DNA of 8,691 nt from Ignavibacteria bacterium (GTDB taxonomy: Bacteria; Bacteroidota; Ignavibacteria; Ignavibacteriales; Ignavibacteriaceae), in contig JAUSIA010000329.1 in assembly GCA_030648225.1 (NCBI GenBank), forward strand, positions 1-8,691. Direction: 5' to 3'. Made by a program: the position numbers and the translations under genes. Shown piece by piece: positions 1 to 5,958 of the stretch. Position 1 is the stretch's first letter; every line of letters starts with the position of its first letter. The notes beneath the pieces are model-generated. The model made no database searches and was not told the DNA's origin. It worked only from the letters and a program-made list of their open reading frames with translations.

Positions 1-1
1 A

Positions 2-181
2 AGATTTTCAGAAGTTTACAGCAAATCTTTAATGAATCTGCAAATAAAGAAAGATGAGTTTAGAATTCCACATCTATATGATAATGATTTACTTATTAAT
101 AGCTCAATTTCTTTAAGTCACCATGGAGAGTATGGGGCTTATGCTATTAATTTTAATAGGAATAAAAAAAGCAACCCATAG
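2..181 (+). CDS. Holo-ACP synthase / 4'-phosphopantetheinyl transferase-like protein, C-terminal fragment
   Basis: An open frame enters from the left edge and ends at TAG 179-181, giving 59 residues. The tail contains ISLSHHGEYGAYAINF, which resembles the conserved C-terminal strand and loop of AcpS-type phosphopantetheinyl transferases (S-[IL]-S-H followed by a Y/A-rich beta strand). The part before it (FSEVYSKSL, then a short beta-rich stretch) is compatible with the preceding helix and strands. Members of the family move the 4'-phosphopantetheine arm of CoA onto acyl or peptidyl carrier proteins in the cytoplasm. The Mg-binding Asp and Glu residues would lie upstream of the window, so activity cannot be judged. 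The stop codon and the last codon lie inside the left hairpin of the adjacent RAYT element, so the present C-terminus was probably set by that insertion. The family call rests on one motif and is moderate. Confidence 0.5.
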   Translation, partial: RFSEVYSKSLMNLQIKKDEFRIPHLYDNDLLINSSISLSHHGEYGAYAINFNRNKKSNP

Positions 182-194
182 CTTCAGCTATGGG
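175..194. repeat. Left end hairpin of the RAYT unit
   Basis: CCCATAGCTTCAGCTATGGG is a perfect 9-bp inverted repeat around a TC loop (or 8 bp around TTCA). It contains the TAG stop (179-181) of the upstream gene. No T-run follows on the plus strand, so it looks more like a transposase-recognised REP hairpin than an intrinsic terminator. Confidence 0.8.
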
Positions 195-221
195 AATAAA
201 AGGTAATTCAAATTATCAGAT

Positions 222-237
222 AACCGTTTCAACGGTT
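222..237. repeat. Inner left inverted repeat/hairpin, just upstream of the transposase start
   Basis: AACCGTTTCAACGGTT forms a 7-bp stem with a TC loop. Its first 13 bases recur as an exact reverse complement at 711-723 on the other side of the gene. It ends 5 bases before the Shine-Dalgarno sequence of the transposase, so a folded transcript could also reduce translation of that gene; this last point is inference. Confidence 0.7.
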
Positions 238-241
238 TAAT

Positions 242-247
242 GGGAGG
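242..247 (+). promoter_or_regulatory. Ribosome binding site of the RAYT gene
   Basis: GGGAGG lies 4 bases before ATG 252. An in-frame ATG at 240 overlaps this site and has no Shine-Dalgarno sequence of its own, so 252 is the better start. Confidence 0.65.
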
Positions 248-251
248 CATC

Positions 252-716
252 ATGTCACACTCACTATTAAAAATATGGATACACGGAATATTCGGTACAA
301 AGGATAGAACCTCACTAATCAAAAACACCTTTGAAGCTCAATTACATTCACACATAAAAGAAAAATTAGAAAGAGAACTTGACTGCAAGGTAAGAATAAT
401 CAATGGAACAGAAGATCACGTCCATATATTATTTTTATTATCGCCAAATTTCACTATGAAAGATATTTTCCACAATGTTAAAGGAGAATCTTCACATTGG
501 GTTAACCAATCCGATTTTATAAAATATAAATTTGCTTGGCAGACAGGTTACGGCGCTTTTTCCGTTAGTGAATCAATGGTAAAGGAAGTTGAAAAATATA
601 TAGCTAATCAGAAAGAGCATCATAAAAAGATGACTTATGAGGAAGAAATTGATTTGTTCATTAAAAAATACGGGCTTAAAATTATAAACCCTGCCTTGCC
701 GGCAGGCAGGCGTTGA
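252..716 (+). CDS. REP-associated tyrosine transposase (IS200-like Y1 transposase family)
   Basis: A 154-residue single-domain HUH transposase that would cut and join single-stranded DNA at hairpin ends through a 5'-phosphotyrosine link. Counting from Met 252, the HUH metal-binding motif is H56-V-H58 in EDHVHILFLL. The conserved patch WQTGYGAFSVS spans 96-106. The catalytic tyrosine is inferred to be Y116 in YIANQ, with Q120 as third metal ligand, by analogy to the Y-x-x-x-Q spacing of TnpA from ISDra2 and ISHp608; an EHH follows directly. All active-site residues are present, so the enzyme may be functional. The start at 252 is chosen because GGGAGG precedes it. The last residues, roughly NPALPAGRR, are encoded by a GC-rich palindrome and the right inverted repeat and look added rather than ancestral. 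No TnpB or accessory gene is nearby. Confidence 0.9.
   Translation: MSHSLLKIWIHGIFGTKDRTSLIKNTFEAQLHSHIKEKLERELDCKVRIINGTEDHVHILFLLSPNFTMKDIFHNVKGESSHWVNQSDFIKYKFAWQTGYGAFSVSESMVKEVEKYIANQKEHHKKMTYEEEIDLFIKKYGLKIINPALPAGRR
690..710. repeat. GC-rich palindromic repeat inside the transposase 3' end
   Basis: CCTGCC (690-695) and GGCAGG (701-706) pair across a 5-base loop, and a further CAGG follows. It is strikingly GC-rich against its AT-rich surroundings and encodes ALPAGR near the end of the transposase. The composition and position suggest an inserted small repeat; I recall similar GCCGGCAGGC-type repeats in environmental genomes, but that is memory only. Confidence 0.6.
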
Positions 717-723
717 AACGGTT
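711..723. repeat. Inner right inverted repeat of the RAYT unit
   Basis: CGTTGAAACGGTT is the exact reverse complement of 222-234 and contains the TGA stop (714-716) of the transposase gene. Confidence 0.7.
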
Positions 724-747
724 TTTGTAATTGTTTTATTCTTTTAT

Positions 748-767
748 CCCACGGTTAAAACCGTGGG
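748..767. repeat. Right end hairpin of the RAYT unit
   Basis: CCCACGGTTAAAACCGTGGG is a perfect 9-bp stem with an AA loop. It matches the left hairpin (175-194) in geometry and in its CCCA/TGGG base but differs in the inner stem by paired changes. On the plus strand no T-run follows, so termination is not its obvious role. Confidence 0.8.
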
Positions 768-806
768 CTGCGGGGTTATAAAAATACAAGGGGCGTTCTT
801 CAAAGG

Positions 807-819
807 AGTCCTTCGGACT
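807..819. repeat. Small hairpin AGTCC-TTC-GGACT
   Basis: A perfect 5-bp stem with a TTC loop, 9 bases before the 54-base element. It has the same loop as the small hairpin at 861-871, so it may be a fragment of a related repeat. No T-run follows. Confidence 0.4.
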
Positions 820-828
820 TATTGAGCT

Positions 829-882
829 GTCACTCTGAGCGAAGAGTCCTAGATTCTTCGTCCCTTCGGGACTCAGAATGAC
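829..882. repeat. 54-base palindromic element able to fold as a three-way junction
   Basis: The ends GTCACTCTGAG (829-839) and CTCAGAATGAC (872-882) are inverted repeats with one mismatch in 11. Between them, 840-848 pairs with 852-860 (9 bp including one G-T) around a CTA loop, and TCCC (861-864) pairs with GGGA (868-871) around TTC. The three stems abut with no unpaired base between them. The GTCA-TCTGAG ends recall a repeat often seen in intergenic DNA of Bacteroidota-like genomes (recollection, not checked). No gene function is implied. Confidence 0.7.
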
Positions 883-895
883 AACTTTTACTTGT

Positions 896-1084
896 GCGTA
901 GTTTTCCGGAGCTCGTACTATGTTTTCTTTTACTAATGCAAGGTTTTCTGGAGCTCATAATATGTTTTCTTTTGCTAATACAAGGTTTTCTGGAGCTCGT
1001 ACTATGTTTTCTTTTGCTAATACAAGGTTTTCTGGAGCTCATATTATATTTTCTTTTGCTAATGTTGTGTTTACTCTCACTAAT
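896..1084. repeat. Tandem repeat array, 21-bp units arranged as a 42-bp higher-order repeat
   Basis: GAGCTC recurs at 909, 951, 993 and 1035, exactly 42 bp apart, and four 42-bp units run from 901 to 1068. Each 42-mer is two diverged 21-mers: read on the minus strand, ATTAGCAAAAGAAAACATAGT and ACGAGCTCCAGAAAACCTTG+T agree at 14 of 21 positions. About nine 21-bp units are recognisable, with the most diverged at the 1084 end. Because 21 is divisible by 3, frames stay open on both strands (Lys/Ser/Arg-rich heptads on minus, FSGAR...FSFAN on plus). None has a good ribosome site or recognisable domain, and the minus frame runs on into the palindromic element, so I treat this as noncoding. Confidence 0.8.
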
Positions 1085-1187
1085 GTTCACTTTTCTTTTG
1101 CGTGAATGGATTGTGTACTTGCAGGAGAAATCTTAGCACGAATGAAATTTGTTTGCACATTAACAATAGCGGAATGAATATATCCCC

Positions 1188-1220
1188 AAAAAACTTTCCT
1201 CCCCTTTACCAAAGGGGAGG
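1188..1220 (-). terminator. Probable intrinsic terminator of the TlpA-like lipoprotein gene
   Basis: CCTCCCCTTT (1198-1207) and AAAGGGGAGG (1211-1220) form a perfect 10-bp stem with a 3-base loop. Read on the minus strand, the stem lies about 30 bases past the stop codon and is followed by AAAG and then six Ts (1193-1188), the usual layout of a rho-independent terminator. The adjacent TGAGGAGGGGTTTTC repeats its GGAGG and GGGG content, so the hairpin could also derive from a dispersed repeat that was taken over as a terminator. Confidence 0.6.
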
Positions 1221-1250
1221 TGAGGAGGGGTTTTCTAATCGCTCTAAAAT

Positions 1251-3143
1251 CTAATTTAGCAAATCAATCATTACCGAAATTTCATCAGCAAGCTGGTCCA
1301 CATTTCCGGAAAATCCCACACTCATAAACCTTATGCTGCCGGTTTTATCAATAATAAATTTTGTGGGAATGCCCGACACACCAAAATCACCAATTACTTT
1401 GTTATCATAATCTATCAATATATGGAAAGGATAATTATTCTTCTTTATAAAATCTTTTGCATTATTTTTTTTATCCTCTACACGCTCCCAGGAATTAACA
1501 AATAAAAACTTAACATTTTCATTATCAGAATATTTCTCAACTGCTTTCTTCATTCCCGGGAAAGATTGAAGACAAGGTCCGCACCAGGTTGCCCAGAAAT
1601 CAATAATAACCGTTTTCCCTTTTAAATCAGCCAACGATACTTTTTTCCCATCAAAATCTTCAAGAGTAAAACCAGGAGCGGGTTTATTTATCATTTCACT
1701 CTTAAACTTATCTTCAAGCTCTTTAAAAGCAACAGATTTAAACTGCGAGAGATAATTTTCAAATCCTTCATCAGAACCTTTTTCGGAAGTATAAACTTCT
1801 TTCAAAACATCAATCATTGCTGTGGTACTTTTGCCTTCTTTAATATAATCTTCAATTATCCTTTTTGTTTTTGATTTGTCACCGTTTTCATAAACAACAG
1901 TAACATACAATTCGTTTATCTCACCCTCTTCATTCTTCGTAAGCTTCGCAGCTTTTTCAAGATTAGCTTCCGCATCTTTTTTATTACCGGTTAGATATAA
2001 TGCTTTACCATAAGAAAAATAATTCAAGCCGGCATAGTATTCAGTTTCTTCCTTCCATTCTTTTTCTGTAAGATATTCAGGTTTTTTGCCGGAAGGATTT
2101 GATAATTCCTTTTCCGCTCTCTGAACACCCAGCTTTGCAATTTCCAGTGCAATATTTGAATCAGCATTTTCTTTATATATTCTCTGGTTAACAGAATAAA
2201 AACGAAACAGGGTTGTCCTATCATTGTTTGATTTAAAAAACTCAAGAGCTTCGTTGTATAGTTTGTTATCACGATAATAAATTGCTACCATATCATAAGC
2301 TGGTTGAGAATATTTGCTCTCAGGAAAATCTTTATAAAATTTATCAGCAAGTTCTTTCTTCTTTACAATATCAAATTCATTCTGAATTTCCTCATATCTC
2401 TGGCGCTGAACAGCTTCGTTCTGAGGAAATTTTTCCGATAGCATATTTTTATACTTATCAGACTTTCCCTGATCTCCTGTTCTTTCATACCAATCCATTA
2501 ACACAGTCAGATTATCTTCAGAAAGATTTTCTTTCTTCTCAAGATCGGATAATTCTCTTTTTGCCAAACTATCTGTTGTTTCGGGATGCAACTGAGAATA
2601 AGTTAAAAGATAAGCGTTGAGATATTCGTCTTTAATTCCGGGATTTGCAGAAAAATCTTCCTCCAAATATTTCATTGCAAGTTCAAAATCTCTTTCAAGG
2701 TCTATATAGTATGAACCCCAGTTTAAAACAGCAGCACCCAACCCGGCAACACTTCCGGGAATAGTTTTATCGCCATCATATAAATGGATTACATATCCCT
2801 TCTTATCATTGTTATCAATATTATCATCATTCTTGAATTTAATAATAACACCGCGTGTTTCTTCAGTTGTTTTAATTTTTCCTTCCCATCCATTCTTAAC
2901 TTTCATCATTTCAACACCAACTGCATCATCAAGTTTTGTGCTGTAGAGATAAGCAGTCATTTCTATTTTATCATAAGATGAGAGTTTAGTACTATCCGCA
3001 TTATAAAAGATTGTTACCTCATCACCGGGTTCAGGTTTTTCAGGATAATAATCAAATACCCCTTCCCAAACTGGTTTTGAAGAACAGGAAATTAAAGTAA
3101 TTATATAAAGAAATAAAAAAATATTGATAATAAACTTTTTCAT
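1251..3143 (-). CDS. TlpA-like lipoprotein with TPR-type middle region and C-terminal thioredoxin domain
   Basis: The 630-residue product is probably anchored to the membrane facing the periplasm. Residues 1-20 are a lipoprotein signal (MKK, hydrophobic core, lipobox LISC) with Cys20 as the lipidation site. Residues about 25-130 look like a beta-rich domain. Residues about 150-480 are helical with TPR character, clearest at 373-405 (YGKALYLTGNKKDAEANLEKA). Residues 486-628 are a TlpA/ResA/AhpC-TSA-type thioredoxin domain with redox motif WCGPC (C521, C524) and the cis-proline loop GIPTKF (P593). Such domains reduce or exchange disulfides in envelope proteins; the partner is unknown. I chose the start at 3143 because the lipoprotein signal begins there; upstream in-frame starts at 3203 and 3173 would add a charged leader in front of it. 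The gene is transcribed divergently from the propeller gene and ends at a likely terminator. Confidence 0.88.
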   Translation of the reverse strand: MKKFIINIFLFLYIITLISCSSKPVWEGVFDYYPEKPEPGDEVTIFYNADSTKLSSYDKIEMTAYLYSTKLDDAVGVEMMKVKNGWEGKIKTTEETRGVIIKFKNDDNIDNNDKKGYVIHLYDGDKTIPGSVAGLGAAVLNWGSYYIDLERDFELAMKYLEEDFSANPGIKDEYLNAYLLTYSQLHPETTDSLAKRELSDLEKKENLSEDNLTVLMDWYERTGDQGKSDKYKNMLSEKFPQNEAVQRQRYEEIQNEFDIVKKKELADKFYKDFPESKYSQPAYDMVAIYYRDNKLYNEALEFFKSNNDRTTLFRFYSVNQRIYKENADSNIALEIAKLGVQRAEKELSNPSGKKPEYLTEKEWKEETEYYAGLNYFSYGKALYLTGNKKDAEANLEKAAKLTKNEEGEINELYVTVVYENGDKSKTKRIIEDYIKEGKSTTAMIDVLKEVYTSEKGSDEGFENYLSQFKSVAFKELEDKFKSEMINKPAPGFTLEDFDGKKVSLADLKGKTVIIDFWATWCGPCLQSFPGMKKAVEKYSDNENVKFLFVNSWERVEDKKNNAKDFIKKNNYPFHILIDYDNKVIGDFGVSGIPTKFIIDKTGSIRFMSVGFSGNVDQLADEISVMIDLLN

Positions 3144-3246
3144 TAGAGATACTCTTTCTTTGATTTTCAGCATAAAAATAGAATTATCCTTATACTCATA
3201 CAAATCATAAAGAATTATTCAGTAAATGTGTAAGATTATCGTTGAA

Positions 3247-3275
3247 TTTGGTTAAATATTTTTCAAACTTATAAT
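3247..3275 (+). promoter_or_regulatory. Candidate promoter for the Asp-box propeller gene
   Basis: A perfect TATAAT lies at 3270-3275 in the 181-base gap between the divergent genes. TTTGGTT at 3247-3253 sits about 16 bases upstream as a weak -35 (TTG matches; it also resembles the TTTG of Bacteroidota promoters). Transcription would start near 3282, about 40 bases before ATG 3325. In AT-rich DNA such matches arise by chance. I found no convincing promoter for the minus-strand gene in the same gap. Confidence 0.3.
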
Positions 3276-3313
3276 TGATTTCAGCGGGTAGGTTCACCAT
3301 TAACAAAAACATA

Positions 3314-3319
3314 AAAGGA
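3314..3319 (+). promoter_or_regulatory. Ribosome binding site in front of ATG 3325
   Basis: AAAGGA lies 5 bases before ATG 3325 and marks this as the original start of the secreted propeller protein, although the frame it opens stops after 19 codons. Confidence 0.6.
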
Positions 3320-3324
3320 TATAA

Positions 3325-3384
3325 ATGAATAAAAATTTTACTCTGCTTTTTGTTTTACTTACAGCTTTCTTTATTTCTTTATAG
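3325..3384 (+). other. Out-of-frame signal peptide of the propeller gene
   Basis: ATG 3325 opens MNKNFTLLFVLLTAFFISL and then TAG (3382-3384). This is a typical Sec signal peptide: a short basic start, then a long hydrophobic core. Skipping one base near 3378-3381 joins it to the downstream frame, giving a core followed by YSLFQSGKNKN, a plausible cleavage region and mature N-terminus. A good ribosome site precedes it. So the beginning of the 3350-5911 gene is here, separated from the rest by an apparent one-base insertion. Possible causes are a sequencing error, a real inactivating mutation, or recoding. Confidence 0.7.
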
Positions 3385-5911
3385 TCTTTTTCAATCTGGA
3401 AAAAATAAAAACCGGGATAAAATTTCAGGAGCTTATGATGCTTTGAATTTCTGGAGTTCGCAGAGGGTTTATCCATTTAATGATTTCCCTGATAAAAAAT
3501 ATTACCAGGAATTTGAAAAGTATAAAGCAAACAGGAGCCTGAATAAATATAATGGCACAATTTGGGAAACAATCGGACCTCATAATACTGCAGGAAGAAC
3601 TCTCTGCATTGAATTCAATCCTCAGAATCCAAATACAATTTATGCTGGTTCTGCAAGCGGTGGTTTGTGGAGAAGTTATACCGGAGGCTTTGGTGCAGAA
3701 GCATGGGAATATATTTCAACCGGCTACCCTGTTTTGGGTGTTAGCTCAATTGCAATATCACCTGATGATTCCAACACAATTTTTATTGCCACCGGTGAAA
3801 TATATAATTATGATGCGGCAGGAACAGGTGCTGCTTTCCGAAATACAAGAGGAACTTATGGTATAGGTATTCTAAAAACTACTGACGGTGGTTTATCCTG
3901 GACTAAAAGTTTAGACTGGTCTTACAACCAACAGCGGGGAGTTTGGGTTGTCAGAATAAACCCTCTTAATCCGAATACAATCTGGGCAGGAACAACAATC
4001 GGAACCTTTAAATCAAATGATGCAGGTGAAACATGGCAGCAGGTTCATAATGTTGTAATGGTAATGGACCTTGTTATTAATGCAGCCGATACTAACATAG
4101 TTCTAATTGGCTGCGGAAATTTTGAAAGCACCGGCTATGGAATTTACAGAACTTCTGATAATGGAAGTTCCTGGACAAAAATCACTTCCTCTTTACCATC
4201 AAACTTTATGGGAAAAATAATGCTGGGAGCCTATGAGCAAAATCCAAATATTGTTTACGCAAGTATAGGCAACGGTTTTTCAGGTTCTGATGGTGCAAGC
4301 TGGTTATGTAAATCAACTGATGCAGGAGAAACATTTACAGTAGTTTCAACACAGGATTATTCACAGCACCAGGGATGGTTTTCACACGATGTAGCAATTA
4401 ATCCAAATAATTCCAGTATAGTAATTGCTGCAGGGATTGAAGCATGGAAATCAACTAATGGAGGCCCAAACTTAGTTCGAAAATCCAATGGCGGAGTAAT
4501 ATTAGGAAAACCACCAATTGGAGGTCCCGATGGTCCTCCTGATTATGTTCATTCAGATATTCACGAAGTCCGGTTCCGACCTGATGATCCTGATATAGTT
4601 TATTATGGCACTGACGGTGGAGTGTTTGTATCACTTGATGGTGGAGAAACTTTCCAAAGTGTAAACGGAGGTTATCAATCAGTTCAGTTCTATAATGGAT
4701 TTTCCAGTTCATTCCAGGATTCTCTTTTCTCTCTTGGAGGTTTGCAAGATAACAGCACTATTATTTATGACGGAAGTTTAGCATGGACAAGAAGAATCGG
4801 TGGTGATGGAAGCTGGACTGGTGTTAATTCAGAGAATGATAATATTGTTTATGGCTCATGGCAATTTTTAAGTATGACAAAATCGACAAACAGGGGAATT
4901 TCTTTTTCCAGTATTGCTCCTCCCAACCAGGGAAATACTGCATTTATCGCTCCTTATGTTCTAAGTGTTATTGATCCGAATATTCTTTATGCTGGAAGAT
5001 CGAGAGTTTATAAATCCACAAATGGCGGTAGTGGATGGACAGCAACAAATAATAATAATCCTCTTGATGAAAATCCGTGTATTGCACTGGCAATTTCTTA
5101 CCAGAACAGCGATGTGGTTTATGCTTCAACTGCACCGCTTATAATAAGGGGAAATATTTTTGTCACTTCAAACGGCGGAACAAGCTGGACAAATATTACT
5201 GGTAATCTTCCTGACAGATTTCCTATTGATTTAGCAGTTGATCCTAATGATGATAATATTGTCTATGTTACTTTTTCAGGCTTCGATGCTTCGCATTTTT
5301 TTAAATCAACAAATTCAGGAGATGAATGGATAGATATTTCTACGGGACTACCTGATGTTCCAACTTCTGCTGTTATTGTTGATCCTGATTACCCCGGACA
5401 TATTTATATTGGAAATGATCTTGGTGTTTATGCTTCAACAGATGGTGGCAATAGCTGGATTGATTTTAATGATGGTTTACCTGATGCAGTTATTGTAATG
5501 GATTTGAACATTGTTTATCCCAACAGAAAATTAAGAGTTGCAACTCATGGAAATGGAGCTTATGAAAGAGATTTAATAGGAAATACTTTAGATGTGGAGC
5601 AGGACAAAAATATTATTGCTGACTACAGCTTAGAGCAGAACTATCCGAATCCATTTAACCCAACAACAAATATCGGATTTCGGATTTCGACCGGAGGATT
5701 TATTTCATTGAAGGTTTATGATGTTGTTGGAAAAGAAGTGACTATACTTGTTAATGAAGAAAAACCCGCAGGAGAATATGAAGTTGAGTTTTCCGCCAAA
5801 GGCAGATCCGCCTCTGGCGGAGATGCTTATAATCTTTCAAGCGGAATATATTTTTATAAACTTGAGGCGGAAAATAACTCGGAAACTAAAAAAATGGTCC
5901 TCTTGCGTTGA
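3350..5911 (+). CDS. Secreted Asp-box (BNR/sortilin-like) beta-propeller protein with T9SS type A sorting domain
   Basis: The open frame allows 853 residues from TTG 3350, but that start has no ribosome site; the natural start is probably ATG 3325 in another frame. At least ten Asp-boxes (S/T-x-D/N-x-G-x-x-W/F) are visible, for example TTDGGLSW 177-184, SNDAGETW 222-229, TSDNGSSW 268-275, SLDGGETF 428-435, STNGGSGW 556-563 and STDGGNSW 696-703, indicating one or two beta-propellers like those of VPS10/sortilin and GH74-type proteins. Asp-boxes are structural, so no enzyme activity can be assigned. Residues about 758-853 are a type A sorting domain (QNYPNPFNPTTNIGF, then LKVYDVVGKEV, ending KKMVLLR), which directs export across the outer membrane and is normally removed or swapped for surface attachment. 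A ten-residue insert, SAKGRSASGG (815-824), made of two palindromes, interrupts this domain. With the signal peptide out of frame, export from this sequence as written would fail. Confidence 0.85.
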   Translation: MFYLQLSLFLYSLFQSGKNKNRDKISGAYDALNFWSSQRVYPFNDFPDKKYYQEFEKYKANRSLNKYNGTIWETIGPHNTAGRTLCIEFNPQNPNTIYAGSASGGLWRSYTGGFGAEAWEYISTGYPVLGVSSIAISPDDSNTIFIATGEIYNYDAAGTGAAFRNTRGTYGIGILKTTDGGLSWTKSLDWSYNQQRGVWVVRINPLNPNTIWAGTTIGTFKSNDAGETWQQVHNVVMVMDLVINAADTNIVLIGCGNFESTGYGIYRTSDNGSSWTKITSSLPSNFMGKIMLGAYEQNPNIVYASIGNGFSGSDGASWLCKSTDAGETFTVVSTQDYSQHQGWFSHDVAINPNNSSIVIAAGIEAWKSTNGGPNLVRKSNGGVILGKPPIGGPDGPPDYVHSDIHEVRFRPDDPDIVYYGTDGGVFVSLDGGETFQSVNGGYQSVQFYNGFSSSFQDSLFSLGGLQDNSTIIYDGSLAWTRRIGGDGSWTGVNSENDNIVYGSWQFLSMTKSTNRGISFSSIAPPNQGNTAFIAPYVLSVIDPNILYAGRSRVYKSTNGGSGWTATNNNNPLDENPCIALAISYQNSDVVYASTAPLIIRGNIFVTSNGGTSWTNITGNLPDRFPIDLAVDPNDDNIVYVTFSGFDASHFFKSTNSGDEWIDISTGLPDVPTSAVIVDPDYPGHIYIGNDLGVYASTDGGNSWIDFNDGLPDAVIVMDLNIVYPNRKLRVATHGNGAYERDLIGNTLDVEQDKNIIADYSLEQNYPNPFNPTTNIGFRISTGGFISLKVYDVVGKEVTILVNEEKPAGEYEVEFSAKGRSASGGDAYNLSSGIYFYKLEAENNSETKKMVLLR
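5792..5821. repeat. Two tandem 15-bp palindromes inserted in frame in the sorting domain
   Basis: TCCGCC-AAA-GGCAGA (5792-5806) and TCCGCC-TCT-GGCGGA (5807-5821) are adjacent 6/3/6 hairpins; the first has one mismatch and the second is perfect. Together they encode SAKGR and SASGG. Removing exactly these 30 bases leaves EF-DAYNLSSGIYFYKL, which aligns without gaps to KF-DASSLTSGVYFYRL in the sorting domain of the 6046-7674 protein. Local GC content is far above the flanks. Confidence 0.75.
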
Positions 5912-5958
5912 AATTTTTGAGTATAAAATTTTAGTAAAATAAATAGCGGGGTGCAAAA

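Larger units (their letters stand above)
171..771 (+). mobile_element. RAYT-type mobile unit (REPtron-like) with inverted hairpin ends
   Basis: A single Y1 transposase gene lies between ends that are inverted copies of each other. Reading inward, each end has GCA[A/G], a 20-base CCCA...TGGG hairpin (175-194 left, 748-767 right), an ATAAAAG stretch, about 17-18 AT-rich bases, and the exact 13-base match AACCGTTTCAACG (222-234) or its reverse complement (711-723). The two hairpins differ in sequence but both keep a 9-bp stem and 2-base loop. RAYT genes flanked by two inverted REP sequences are known as REPtrons. Classic IS200/IS605 elements have subterminal hairpins but no terminal inverted repeats, so this layout fits RAYT better. 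No accessory gene is present and no target duplication is seen, as expected for HUH transposition. Confidence 0.65.

Noticed and set aside
901..1068. CRISPR-like array
   Set aside because: Units are contiguous 42-mers with no unique spacers and no cas genes nearby.
830..1090. Minus-strand 86-residue Lys/Ser/Arg-rich open frame
   Set aside because: It is created by the 21/42-bp tandem array and runs into the 54-base palindromic element. It has no recognisable domain or good ribosome site, and other frames of the array are equally open.
894..1136. Plus-strand hydrophobic repeat frames over the same array
   Set aside because: They are translations of a repeat whose length is a multiple of three, with no start signal, and they compete with the opposite-strand frame.
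2282..2620. Plus-strand frame of about 112 codons inside the lipoprotein gene
   Set aside because: It lies wholly antisense to a gene with clear domains and shows no start signal or motif.
3376..3386. Programmed +1 frameshift at the TTA-TAG junction
   Set aside because: It lacks a prfB-like CTT-stop slippery codon and an upstream Shine-Dalgarno-like stimulator; an indel or sequencing error is simpler.
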